DNA from: an uncultured bacterium | GTDB taxonomy: Bacteria; Cyanobacteriota; Vampirovibrionia; Gastranaerophilales; Gastranaerophilaceae | Assembly: GCA_902780525.1 (NCBI GenBank) | Contig: CACZFL010000010.1 | Span: forward strand, 29,131 to 93,130 | Direction: 5' to 3' | Length of the DNA stretch: 64,000 nucleotides | Part shown: positions 26,282 through 34,965 of the stretch, one piece after another | How the letters are laid out: every line of letters begins with the position of its first letter | Position numbering within the stretch: the stretch's first letter is position 1 | Made by a program: the position numbers and the translations under genes | The notes under the pieces: generated by a model | Seen by the model: the letters and a program-made list of their open reading frames with translations, nothing else | What the model was told of the DNA's origin: nothing | The model's database searches: none

Positions 26282-28102
26282 CTAACCGATAATATCGATT
26301 ATACCTTCATCAACTGCCTGGTTGTGATCGCAATCACATTTGCAGTTACATTCAAATTTGAAGTTTTCCATTAAGTCAATAATCTTATTGAGTTTTTCTG
26401 TATAATCCGGAGCTGTCGGATCCATAGCTTTGATTCTTGCAAGGATATCAGCCAACAATTTGTTACTTGTTCCCTGGAAGTCAACAAGATTTTCGTTAAT
26501 AGCTTTTAACAAGTCTTTGATGTTTTCAAATTCTGCAGGATCAATACCGGCTGCCTTAATCAAATCACCGTAGTATTTTTGATTGTTTGCATCGTGAGTA
26601 GATAACATTATATCAAACTCATCAACGGTAGGTATTCTGTCTAATTTTACAGAAATTTCATCTGCCTGATCTTGCAAACCCTTAAGGTATTCAATTATTA
26701 CATCACGTTTTTTATCTGCAGTTTTGCCTTGTTCAATCAATTCATCTAATTTTTTATCAACATTCTTGAACTCAGATTTGATACCGTTTAATGCGTCCAT
26801 TTCTTCTGCGTGAGCATCTACTGCAAATTTTGCGTGTAAATTGAATGATGTTGTAAGAGCTTTTACAGCTGCAATTAATTCATCAAGTTTGTCATTGATA
26901 CCTTTAAGACCTTCTAAATTAACCCCGATATTGTTAATTGCTTCAATGACGTCATTGCTTACTATGTAGTTCAATTTAGCAATTAATTTATTAGTTTCTT
27001 CGAGGTCAGCAGCCATACCATCCTGTTTGTTGATAAATTCATCCATTTTAGCGATAATTTCTTCTTTTGACATATTCTGAGTTGCATTAATTTTCTTAAG
27101 TAATGCCTGAATTTCAGAATCATCAAATTTTACACCCTTTTGGATTTCTGCTTTGATTTCTTTTAAATCAACTGTCATACCCTTGATATCTTTTGACATT
27201 GATAAAGCTGCATCAGCAAAGTTTTTAACATCAGTTCTTAATTTTTGAACTTCTTCTTTTGTTGCTTTTTGTTCTACTTTAATATCCTTAGCTAATGCTT
27301 TAATTTCAGCCATATCATTATCATATTTGTTGAAATGATTATTAAGTTTTTCTCTGATATCTTTAAGGATATCATTATTTTCTTTTAACAATGCCTGGAT
27401 TTTAGCCATTGCAGTCTGGAAATCTATTTTTCCGCTTTCATAAGCTGTTAAAATTGAAGATACAACAGATATAGCAGCGTCTTCTGTAATACCCTGAAGT
27501 TTAATAATTGCTTCTAAAATCGCAGATCTTTGTAATTCGCCGTTATCCATTTTGCCTAAAACCAAAGTTTTGAAATCTTCAATTGATAAAGTTTGGTTTT
27601 TAACTTCGGTCTGGATCTTATATAATACATTAAGCGCGTTATTTAATGCCTGAAGCATTTCTTTTTCACGTTCTGTTTGTGCATTATTATTTGCTTTAAT
27701 TTCTTCTCTCAATGCATTAATTGCATCTACAACTGCTTTTAAATCAACATTCACTTCCTGTGTTTGACTCATCTTGATATCTTTTTCGCAAGATGAAAGT
27801 GCAATTGCTGATAATGCAATCAAACCAGCAGGAAGCATCTGTGCAAATTTTTTACCTGCATCAAATTTACCTTGGAAAGTAATATTTGATGAATATGGAG
27901 CAGATGTGTTATTCATAACTCCTACTTCTTTTGCCAATTTAGGATCAGCCATTAAATTTTTCATACCCATAAATGATAAAGCCTTCATACCTTCCTGAGG
28001 CTTCTCTGTTGAAGGAACTGGTGCCTGAGCTGAAGTATTTCCTGCATCTTCCTTCATAAATTTGTTGTCCAACATCAACATGTTTGTCTTCATAATGTTC
28101 AT
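26282..28102 (-). CDS. Orphan coiled-coil protein with internal lipobox-like segment and Cys-rich tail
   Basis: The 606-residue protein begins with about 90 polar residues that include SNITFQGKF (near 73). A hydrophobic segment then ends in a lipobox-like LSSC (AGLIALSAIALSSC, about 92-105). From residue 115 to 570 it is almost entirely heptad coiled coil. The end holds CNCKCDCDH, four Cys in alternate positions, which could bind metal. AAGGAG supports the far upstream start at 28102, which makes the lipobox unusually internal. Alternatively an internal start near Met89 would give a normal lipoprotein signal. It may be a surface-anchored filament or a secreted substrate. No family recognised. 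Confidence 0.75.
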   Translation of the reverse strand: MNIMKTNMLMLDNKFMKEDAGNTSAQAPVPSTEKPQEGMKALSFMGMKNLMADPKLAKEVGVMNNTSAPYSSNITFQGKFDAGKKFAQMLPAGLIALSAIALSSCEKDIKMSQTQEVNVDLKAVVDAINALREEIKANNNAQTEREKEMLQALNNALNVLYKIQTEVKNQTLSIEDFKTLVLGKMDNGELQRSAILEAIIKLQGITEDAAISVVSSILTAYESGKIDFQTAMAKIQALLKENNDILKDIREKLNNHFNKYDNDMAEIKALAKDIKVEQKATKEEVQKLRTDVKNFADAALSMSKDIKGMTVDLKEIKAEIQKGVKFDDSEIQALLKKINATQNMSKEEIIAKMDEFINKQDGMAADLEETNKLIAKLNYIVSNDVIEAINNIGVNLEGLKGINDKLDELIAAVKALTTSFNLHAKFAVDAHAEEMDALNGIKSEFKNVDKKLDELIEQGKTADKKRDVIIEYLKGLQDQADEISVKLDRIPTVDEFDIMLSTHDANNQKYYGDLIKAAGIDPAEFENIKDLLKAINENLVDFQGTSNKLLADILARIKAMDPTAPDYTEKLNKIIDLMENFKFECNCKCDCDHNQAVDEGIIDIIG

Positions 28103-28274
28103 ACGTTTTATGCTCCTTTTTATACGTGATAGTTATACATACTTATATGTCTATTAAAGTATGTAAAAAATCTTTTTGCTATTAATCCCATGATAAAAAA
28201 CAAAATATTTACAAAAATTAACATTATTCTTAATGACGATATTTTAAATTAAATATAAATATACAAAAGAATGC

Positions 28275-28303
28275 TTGCCATCCTTCATGCTTCAAGCTAT
28301 AAT
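28275..28303 (+). promoter_or_regulatory. Sigma-70-type promoter of lysC
   Basis: TTGCCA (28275..28280), 17-bp spacer, perfect TATAAT (28298..28303). Transcription would start near 28310, leaving a leader of about 20 nt, too short for a lysine riboswitch. Confidence 0.8.
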
Positions 28304-28328
28304 AACAAATGGACAAACAGGTAATAAA

Positions 28329-29594
28329 ATGAAAGATATAGTAGTACAGAAGTTCGGCGGAACATCTGTCGCAGATACAGATAAAATTAAAAATGTAGCA
28401 CAGGCTATAATTAGGGAGAAGAATAAAGGACACGACATAGTAGTTGTTGTGTCTGCAATGGGGCATACAACTGATTATCTCGTCAAAATGGCACATGAAA
28501 TATCAGCCAATCCTTCTTCCAGAGAGATGGACATGCTGCTTTCGACAGGAGAAGGCGTTTCAATTGCACTTCTTGCTATGGCACTTCAGGAGCAGGGCTG
28601 TCCTGCTGTAAGTATGAATGCTATGCAGATTGGAATTATGACAGAAAAAGTCCACTCAAAAGCAAGAATTATTGATATAAAAACAGAAAAGATAAAAAGC
28701 TATCTGGAACAGGGTAAAGTTGTTGTTGTCGCTGGTTTTCAGGGTATAACAGAAGATTTGGAAATAACGACACTGGGCAGAGGTGGTTCTGATACATCGG
28801 CTGTTGCACTTGCCGGAGCATTAAACGCAATAAGATGCGACATTTATACAGATGTTGAAGGCGTTTACACAACCGACCCGAGAATTGTACCAAATGCTTC
28901 AAGACTGGAACAAATATCTTACGGTGAAATGCTTGAACTGGCAAGAGTCGGAGCTAACGTTCTTCACCCGAGAGCAGTAGAAACTGCAAAACAATACGAA
29001 GTTCCCGTAAGAGTCAGAAGTACTTTTAAACTTGATAATTTAGGAACCTTAATTTTAGGAGTTGAAAAAATGGAATTACACAAACCGGTAACAGGCGTTG
29101 CCTCTGATTTATCACAATTAAGAATCGTTGTATGCGATGTAAAGGATAATCCGGGAACTGCGGCAATCCTGTTTAACGGACTTGCTATTGCGAATATATC
29201 TGTTGATATGATTATTCAGTCTTATGCAAGAAGAGAATTGAACACAAACGACATTGCATTCACAATTGATAAAGGTGATTTAAAACAAACATTGAGCATT
29301 TTGGAAAAAGTTAAAGCACAGCTTGAGTTTTCGAATGTCTTTGTTGATGACAAAATAGCAAAAATATCAATTGTCGGTGCGGGCATGATTGACCGCCCCG
29401 GTATAGCCGCAAAAATGTTTAAAACATTAGCAGATAATAATATAAATATCAAAATGATTGCAACCAGTGAAATTAAAATCAGTTGTATCGTAGATGAAAA
29501 TGATGCGAAAAAATCGGTTGAAAGCCTGCATGAAGCATTCCATCTTGAATCTGATGAGATTGCAGAGGTTAGAGGCACTTTACCTGACGTATAA
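28329..29594 (+). CDS. lysC: Aspartate kinase with tandem ACT domains
   Basis: The chosen start (28329) gives 421 residues beginning MKDIVVQKFGGTSVAD, the standard aspartokinase N-terminus; a start 54 bp upstream would fall in the promoter. The kinase domain shows LLSTGEGVSIALLAMAL, GFQGITEDLEITTLGRGGSD and DVEGVYTTDPR. Two ACT domains fill residues ~265-421. It phosphorylates aspartate, the first step to lysine, threonine, methionine and diaminopimelate. The ACT pair predicts feedback control by lysine and/or threonine. The gene stands alone with its own promoter. Confidence 0.95.
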   Translation: MKDIVVQKFGGTSVADTDKIKNVAQAIIREKNKGHDIVVVVSAMGHTTDYLVKMAHEISANPSSREMDMLLSTGEGVSIALLAMALQEQGCPAVSMNAMQIGIMTEKVHSKARIIDIKTEKIKSYLEQGKVVVVAGFQGITEDLEITTLGRGGSDTSAVALAGALNAIRCDIYTDVEGVYTTDPRIVPNASRLEQISYGEMLELARVGANVLHPRAVETAKQYEVPVRVRSTFKLDNLGTLILGVEKMELHKPVTGVASDLSQLRIVVCDVKDNPGTAAILFNGLAIANISVDMIIQSYARRELNTNDIAFTIDKGDLKQTLSILEKVKAQLEFSNVFVDDKIAKISIVGAGMIDRPGIAAKMFKTLADNNINIKMIATSEIKISCIVDENDAKKSVESLHEAFHLESDEIAEVRGTLPDV

Positions 29595-29643
29595 TGAACA
29601 ATTATTATTTACACCTCGTTTTATAAACAGAAAGGGTTGTATT

Positions 29644-30114
29644 ATGAAAAAAATATTATTAACGATATTAACCGTATTATTTGTTTCATTATCGGTACTG
29701 GCCGATGATAAGCAGGAAGCTTTAAACGCATTCAATAACTATATTCAGCTGGCAAACAGCTATAAAACTGAAGTAACAACATTTTATACTCCAAATGCAA
29801 AGATAATAAGACAGGTAATAAAACCGGACGGAACACTTGTTAATGTTTATACAGATTCTTCAACGTACGTAACACAGCTGAAAATTGGACAGGCAGGTGC
29901 AAAATTAAAAAACTACAAAAACAATTATACTAACGTTGTTGTAACACCGCTTGGACCAGGCAAGGTTAAGATTTCAAGCGTTCGCCACCCTTCAGTTGAT
30001 AATGACAGTCTGAAAGCATATATGGTATTTCAGAAGCAATCTAACGGAAGATGGATGATTGTTGAAGAGTTAATGCAGACAAGACAGCAAATTTTCTTAA
30101 AATATGCAAAATAA
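29644..30114 (+). CDS. Secreted NTF2-like small protein
   Basis: From the ATG at 29644 (AAAGGG upstream) the 156-residue product has a clear signal peptide, KKILLTILTVLFVSLSVLAD, with cleavage after the Ala-Asp region. The mature part has the helix-then-curved-sheet pattern of NTF2/SnoaL-like folds: ALNAFNNYIQLANSY, FYTPNAKII, and a C-terminal strand with SNGRWMIVEELM. Such proteins bind small ligands or act as subunits; no catalytic residues can be assigned. It follows lysC by 49 bp. The fold call is inference from the pattern. Confidence 0.7.
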   Translation: MKKILLTILTVLFVSLSVLADDKQEALNAFNNYIQLANSYKTEVTTFYTPNAKIIRQVIKPDGTLVNVYTDSSTYVTQLKIGQAGAKLKNYKNNYTNVVVTPLGPGKVKISSVRHPSVDNDSLKAYMVFQKQSNGRWMIVEELMQTRQQIFLKYAK

Positions 30115-30198
30115 TTATATATTTATCACGGCTCTTTACAAATATTTTTGAGCATTATAGAATTAAATTAATTGTTAATATCTTAGTCGAGGTAACAA

Positions 30199-30444
30199 AT
30201 GGATCAAATTATTAAAATAGCATGGGAACTGAACGAAAAAACAGACAATCGCTATAAATTAGTATATGAAATAGCAGAACTGGCTAAAAAGTTAGTTGAT
30301 GAGACACAAATGAAGAAAGCCCGAGAAGAGTTTGGTTACGAAGAAGCGGCAGTTAACGAAAATCCTTACAAGAAGGAAAATCCTGTAGAACACGCCATTA
30401 TGGTTAAAGCTTCCGAATCAGACGATACTGAGTTAGTGGGCTAG
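30199..30444 (+). CDS. rpoZ: RNA polymerase omega subunit, cyanobacterial type
   Basis: The 81-residue protein has the omega core DNRYKLVYEIAELAKKLVDE (residues ~15-34) and a C-terminal stretch NPVEHAIMVKASESDDTELVG that resembles the RAIIEMSDELTQPEIIG end of cyanobacterial omega. The common bacterial ending VALREIAAG is absent. Omega stabilises the beta' subunit during polymerase assembly. A strong terminator follows about 25 bp after the stop. The cyanobacterial resemblance is one of the better taxonomic hints in the window. Confidence 0.78.
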   Translation: MDQIIKIAWELNEKTDNRYKLVYEIAELAKKLVDETQMKKAREEFGYEEAAVNENPYKKENPVEHAIMVKASESDDTELVG

Positions 30445-30468
30445 GTTCAAAAAAGAGATTTTAAAAAG

Positions 30469-30500
30469 AAAACTTCCGCCATTTAGAGCGGAAGTTTTTT
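30469..30500 (+). terminator. Rho-independent terminator after rpoZ
   Basis: AAAACTTCCGC (30469..30479) pairs with GCGGAAGTTTT (30488..30498) and runs on into T. Confidence 0.9.
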
Positions 30501-30571
30501 ATTGTAAAAGTTTCTTAACAATTAGTCAATTTTTGGTATTCACGTGTTTTAAAAAGAAAGAAGGTCGAAGT

Positions 30572-30619
30572 ATGAATAAACAAACTCAAAAGTTAATGAA
30601 CTTGATATGGGGGCTGTAA
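30572..30619 (+). CDS. Possible 15-residue leader peptide coupled to the next gene
   Basis: A short frame, MNKQTQKLMNLIWGL, has a purine-rich ribosome-binding site (AAGAAGG) and stops with TAA two bases before the ATG of the following membrane-protein gene. The GGGGG that serves as that gene's ribosome-binding site lies inside this frame. Translational coupling is therefore plausible. It could also be just the leader region of the next gene. Confidence 0.35.
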   Translation: MNKQTQKLMNLIWGL

Positions 30620-30621
30620 TT

Positions 30622-31992
30622 ATGGCAAACGTTGCAGCAATATTTTCAACATTAGGGAATCCTAACTCTCTTATACCCCTTGCAGTAAAAGATATTTCTT
30701 CTACTACTGCAATTACTGCAAGTTCTTTCTTAACAGGCAAAGAAGAAGGACAAGACAGACTTATTGATGAAGTCGGTACGCAAATTATATGGCTTTTGGG
30801 TATTCCGGCATTCAAATGGTTATTTGATAAAACCATTTTTAAAGCGTATGACTTAGATTCCGGTTTTGATGTAAGAAACCTGAAAAATAAAGATATTTTT
30901 GAAAAAATTAAAGAATATGCACCTACCGACGAAGTAAGGAATAGTCTTGAAAAAATCGGGAAAAAGCAGGGTGTGTTTAAAAATGTTGCGCTGTACAAAT
31001 TTTTCTTTGCGACAGGTGCTACTATTGCAAGTTATATAGGCTTAACAAGAGCAAAACAGCATTATACAGAAAATAAAATCAAACAAAACCTGATAAAAGA
31101 GTATAATTCAAAACAAGAAAAAGAAAACAAAACTTCGACATCAAAAGGAAAAAATCTAAACTTTAAAGGTCTGGGTGAAATAGTTAAAAACTTCGCCTTT
31201 TCACCCGTTAAAAACATGTGGATATTAGATGGTGCAATTACAGGAGAAAGACTTGCTGATTCGAGAAGTCCGCAGGAATTTGCAGGATACTCAATAAAAG
31301 AAGGTTTATACCTTTTCTTTATGTATTATGCAGGAAACAAAATCCAAAAAGCACTTGAAAACAGAGCGGATAAAAAATTCCAGAAATCTATCGGACTTGA
31401 TGCAAGAGTAATCGAAGGCGGAAAGTTACAAAAAGCCTTTGAAGACGGTTCTGTTAAAAATAGTCTTGAGGCTTTTGCAAAAATAAAAGACAAGCCTGAT
31501 GTAGAAATTTATGAGTTTTTACACAAAAATCCTGAAAACGAGATTGTAAAAGTTGCCAAAGATTCGAATATTATATCTGTTTTTGAAAAAACAGACAAAA
31601 TTGATACGAGAAAATTTATCGACCTTAATGATATTAAGAAAACGTATGAGAAGATAGACAAATTGTACAAACAATTTTTAGAAGCTACCTCCGGTTATGA
31701 TAAGCTCTTGGTACAAATATCGAATGCAAAAGCAAAAGGTAATTCAGAGCTTGCACAATCACTTGAAAACTTAGCAAAAAATAAATCTCCAGAGCAATTC
31801 TTTAAAGGGGTTAAAAAACTGAAAAGACATTCGATTATTACAAATATAGGAACATGTATTTTTGCTCTTAGTATTGTAACACCGGCAGCTATGCTCGCAA
31901 AAAGACTTTTAGGTAAAGATAATGCAGAGTTTCAAACGAAGAAAGAAATCAGAGAACAGCTGATTAAAGAAGGTGTTATTGCTGAAGCTTAA
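30622..31992 (+). CDS. Orphan membrane-associated protein
   Basis: The start at 30622 is preferred because GGGGG lies at proper spacing; an ATG 15 bp upstream sits inside that ribosome-binding site. The 456-residue product has hydrophobic segments near residues 50-66 (IIWLLGIPAFKWLFDKTIF), 128-143 (FFFATGATIASYIGL), 230-240 and 412-432 (TCIFALSIVTPAAMLAKRLL), separated by Lys-rich stretches. It contains KNLNFKGLGEI near 178, a lineage-style motif. No enzyme motif is visible. I do not recognise the family. Confidence 0.75.
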   Translation: MANVAAIFSTLGNPNSLIPLAVKDISSTTAITASSFLTGKEEGQDRLIDEVGTQIIWLLGIPAFKWLFDKTIFKAYDLDSGFDVRNLKNKDIFEKIKEYAPTDEVRNSLEKIGKKQGVFKNVALYKFFFATGATIASYIGLTRAKQHYTENKIKQNLIKEYNSKQEKENKTSTSKGKNLNFKGLGEIVKNFAFSPVKNMWILDGAITGERLADSRSPQEFAGYSIKEGLYLFFMYYAGNKIQKALENRADKKFQKSIGLDARVIEGGKLQKAFEDGSVKNSLEAFAKIKDKPDVEIYEFLHKNPENEIVKVAKDSNIISVFEKTDKIDTRKFIDLNDIKKTYEKIDKLYKQFLEATSGYDKLLVQISNAKAKGNSELAQSLENLAKNKSPEQFFKGVKKLKRHSIITNIGTCIFALSIVTPAAMLAKRLLGKDNAEFQTKKEIREQLIKEGVIAEA

Positions 31993-32052
31993 ACTAATTT
32001 CAAATAGATTTTTGTAATTAACTGTGTTATAATGTTCCAAAAAGGAGTCAGT

Positions 32053-32367
32053 ATGAAAAAAATAGCATTATTATTAGTTTTGACATTTTGTGTAAACTCT
32101 GTTATGGCAGACAATTTATTCCAGGACACAAATCCATTTCCGCAGACAAATCCTGAAAAATTGAATAATATATACGAAGCGGAACAGTCAACTCTTATCC
32201 AGGAAGTAAAACAGGAAAAAAAATCCAGGATTAAAAAAGGAAAAAATATTCAGGAACAAGAGATTAAAAATAACGAAAAACTTCTATACACATACCCGCC
32301 TAATGCCGGTACAAATGCAGGTACAAATGAGGGAGTTCAAAACGGAAGTTTTTATATGTTCAAATAA
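32053..32367 (+). CDS. Small secreted protein
   Basis: The ATG at 32053, preceded by AAGGAG, gives 104 residues with a signal peptide (KKIALLLVLTFCVNSVMA, cleavage before DNLFQ). The mature protein is short, polar and Lys/Asn-rich and ends in a T-N-A-G-T-N-like repeat near the C-terminus. It is probably periplasmic or surface-exposed and largely disordered. A strong terminator follows. Function unknown. Confidence 0.7.
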   Translation: MKKIALLLVLTFCVNSVMADNLFQDTNPFPQTNPEKLNNIYEAEQSTLIQEVKQEKKSRIKKGKNIQEQEIKNNEKLLYTYPPNAGTNAGTNEGVQNGSFYMFK

Positions 32368-32377
32368 ATTAAATAAA

Positions 32378-32412
32378 AAACAGGAAGTGAAAATCACTTC
32401 CTGTTTTTTTTT
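32378..32412 (+). terminator. Rho-independent terminator
   Basis: AAACAGGAAGTGA (32378..32390) pairs with TCACTTCCTGTTT (32394..32406) around AAA and continues into a run of T. Confidence 0.9.
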
Positions 32413-32473
32413 ACGCCCTTTTTAGCAAAAATTATTTTTAGCCGGTTTATTAATAACACAGGAGAAAATAATA

Positions 32474-32809
32474 ATGCAAATTCAAAACACTCAGACTTCA
32501 TTCACTTCAACATACAGAATACCTCTTGTTGAACAAAATATATCGGTAGCAAAAAGGGAAGCCTTAAAAAAATTAGCTTCTAAATACCAAAATAATATGT
32601 ACCCAAATGGAAACAAAGGAAATGTAAGACTTTCAATAAGAAAACGACTTGACGAAGATTTTGAGCAAAAATTGAAGCAGATAGGATTTAAAGTATTCCA
32701 GAAGTTTGAAAAACACAATATTCCAAAAACAAACGGAATAATGGATGATTATATCAAGGAAGAGTTAAAGAACGGTAACTATAAACAATTCGGTAAACAA
32801 AAGGGGTAA
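32474..32809 (+). CDS. Orphan small basic protein
   Basis: This 111-residue protein begins MQIQNTQTSFTSTYRIPL, a polar start with an early S-F-T motif of the kind that recurs in orphan proteins of this window. The remainder is basic and helical, without signal peptide or membrane segment. GGAGAAA is the ribosome-binding site. Its stop codon lies within GGGGTAA, the recurrent motif described in the findings. It converges with der. Function unknown. Confidence 0.65.
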   Translation: MQIQNTQTSFTSTYRIPLVEQNISVAKREALKKLASKYQNNMYPNGNKGNVRLSIRKRLDEDFEQKLKQIGFKVFQKFEKHNIPKTNGIMDDYIKEELKNGNYKQFGKQKG

Positions 32810-32856
32810 ATAGAAGTGGTAAAAGAAAGGGGTATGCGCAAAAAACTGTTTTCCCA

Positions 32857-34203
32857 TTACCCTTTAGATTTTTTTTCTGAACGTTCTCTGACCGCTATTC
32901 TTATAGGTGTTCCCAAAAAGCCAAAAGCTTCGCGAAGTTTATTTTCCATATACCTTTTATAATGGTCTTTTAACAATTTTTCATCATTAACAAACAAAAT
33001 AAATGTCGGCGGTTCTGTTGCGGCCTGAGTTGAATACATAATTTTCAAACGCTTATTTCTTATTGTTTGGGGAGGATTAAGGGCATACGCTTCATTTATA
33101 ACTTTATTCAACAGCCCCGTTGAAACGCGTTTTGAATGTTCTGCCTGTACTTCAACAACACGAGTAAATATATTATTCAGCCTTTGATGAGTAACAGCAC
33201 TTATATAAATCTTTGGAACATAATCCAAAAACGGAATTTCATTCGCTAATTTTTTCTCAAACTTATTTACGGTATTTGCCTTTTTATCCTCAATCAAATC
33301 CCATTTGTTAATAGCAATTACCATACCCTTGCCGGCTTCTGTAATAATGGAAGCAATCTTTTTATCCTGGTCTGATATACCATCAACAGCTTCTGTTGCG
33401 TCTATTACCAAAAGTGCAACATCACATTCTTTGATTGAGCGAATTGCCCTGTCTACTGCAAATTTTTCAACGCCATAATCCACTTTTGCTTTTTTTCTGA
33501 TACCGGCTGTATCTACAATTACGAATTCCTGTTCGTTGTATGTAAGACGGGAGTCTATGCTGTCACGAGTTGTTCCTGAAACATCAGAAACTATAACTCT
33601 TTTTTCGCCCAACAGCGCATTTACGATAGATGATTTACCTGCATTTGGCCTGCCGACAATTGCAAGTTTTATTGAACCGTCCTCAGTTTTTGTATCATCC
33701 TGTTCAAAATCTTTTGTAATCTCATCTAACAAATCACCGACACCACCTGAGCCATGAAGTGCAGATATTGCGATGGGTTCTCCGACTGCAAGGGAATAAA
33801 AATCACTTATCATAGTAATTTGATTGTGAGAGTCAACTTTGTTCACAGCGAGAAATATCGGTTTATCAGACTGTCTTAAAATATTTGCAATATCCTCATC
33901 AACCGGAGTAACTCCGTCAATTCCGTCAACGAGAAATATAATTTTATCAGCTTCTTCACAGGCAATTTTGGCCTGGTCATAAATCGAAAGCATTATTTCA
34001 TCTTCATCACCCGGAACAATACCACCTGTATCAATAACGGTAAATTGTTTGTGCTGCCATTCAACATCAAAATATATTCTGTCCCTGGTAACTCCGGGAA
34101 GATCATCAACGATAGACTGCCTTTTACCGACAAGTCTGTTTACAAAGGTAGATTTACCAACGTTTGGTCGTCCTACTACTGCAATAATCGGTTTTCTGTT
34201 CAT
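32857..34203 (-). CDS. der: Ribosome-assembly GTPase Der (EngA)
   Basis: The 448-residue protein has the tandem GTPase domains unique to Der. The first shows GRPNVGKST (10-18), DTGGI and NKVD; the second shows GRPNAGKSS (near 182), DTAGIRKKAKV and NKWDL. A C-terminal KH-like domain follows (PPTFILFVNDEKLL, then YKRYMENKLREAFGFLGTPI). Der is needed for maturation of the 50S subunit. It is the last gene before the convergent small orphan, 47 bp away. Confidence 0.97.
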   Translation of the reverse strand: MNRKPIIAVVGRPNVGKSTFVNRLVGKRQSIVDDLPGVTRDRIYFDVEWQHKQFTVIDTGGIVPGDEDEIMLSIYDQAKIACEEADKIIFLVDGIDGVTPVDEDIANILRQSDKPIFLAVNKVDSHNQITMISDFYSLAVGEPIAISALHGSGGVGDLLDEITKDFEQDDTKTEDGSIKLAIVGRPNAGKSSIVNALLGEKRVIVSDVSGTTRDSIDSRLTYNEQEFVIVDTAGIRKKAKVDYGVEKFAVDRAIRSIKECDVALLVIDATEAVDGISDQDKKIASIITEAGKGMVIAINKWDLIEDKKANTVNKFEKKLANEIPFLDYVPKIYISAVTHQRLNNIFTRVVEVQAEHSKRVSTGLLNKVINEAYALNPPQTIRNKRLKIMYSTQAATEPPTFILFVNDEKLLKDHYKRYMENKLREAFGFLGTPIRIAVRERSEKKSKG

Positions 34204-34278
34204 AATAAAGTCAGTTTATCACAAATAGTGGTAAATGTAAAAAGGGAGATATATCCGATAAGTTATGAAGTAATATTA

Positions 34279-34965
34279 TTACTTCATAAATCCATAAATT
34301 TCCGACTGAATAGAATTTGCTCTTGCAATATACTTTGAAAGCTGCTCATATTTTTCAGCGGCTTCTCCATAGGGATAGCGGCTGTTCATGAGTTCATCAA
34401 CACTTTTATTAATACTTTCTAATGTTTCCAAGGATTGTTTAACCTCAATTATTGAAGACACCTTCCCAGGAATTTTTGAAAGTATAAACAAAAAGAAAGC
34501 TGAAATTTTCCTTCCGATATTTATAATTTTTTCTTTAATTTTTGAAGTTAAATCATCCGAGATTTTAGCGGAAAGACTTGCTTCATTGTACATATCCTTT
34601 AATAAAGAAAGTTCTTTTACCAATTGCTCTTTTGTTGATTTTAATTTATCTGCCTGAAAGTAATCGTGAATTTCCTCAGCCATTTTTATCTGTTTGGTAA
34701 GTTCAGCCAGCTCAATTTCCTGTTTTGATATTTTATACTCAAGCTTAAAGAGTTCATCATTAACTTCTTTGTACGCATCTTCACGGAGAATATTTGCATC
34801 GTAATCATTAATACGACGGAGCGGTTGTGTCTGCGGTAACTTTGAGAAATTGACGGATTCACTTTGCATAAAAAAATTATTTTCGTCACCAATTACATTT
34901 TGATTACGAATAATGTTATTTGAATTGCTGATAAATTTATCACCGCTCATAAAATGATTATACAA
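34279..34965 (-). CDS. Orphan coiled-coil protein with one hydrophobic segment
   Basis: The 228-residue protein has an N-terminal disordered part, a long charged coiled coil (about residues 65-130, FKLEYKISKQEIELAELTKQ region) and a hydrophobic stretch near 160-175 (ISAFFLFILSKIPGKV) that could be a membrane or hairpin segment. It starts one base from the stop of the upstream TPR gene, so it belongs to the fliW-csrA operon. No family recognised; a motility-related role is suggested by position only. Confidence 0.65.
   Translation of the reverse strand: MYNHFMSGDKFISNSNNIIRNQNVIGDENNFFMQSESVNFSKLPQTQPLRRINDYDANILREDAYKEVNDELFKLEYKISKQEIELAELTKQIKMAEEIHDYFQADKLKSTKEQLVKELSLLKDMYNEASLSAKISDDLTSKIKEKIINIGRKISAFFLFILSKIPGKVSSIIEVKQSLETLESINKSVDELMNSRYPYGEAAEKYEQLSKYIARANSIQSEIYGFMK

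Noticed and set aside
28103..28328. Lysine riboswitch before lysC
   Set aside because: The promoter at 28275..28303 leaves a leader of only about 20 nt, too short for an aptamer. The CATACTT/AAGTATG inverted repeat (28138..28163) belongs to the divergent gene's upstream region.
29494..29643. Longer start for the secreted NTF2-like protein
   Set aside because: The extended frame overlaps the lysC end and would bury a well-formed signal peptide that has its own ribosome-binding site at 29644.
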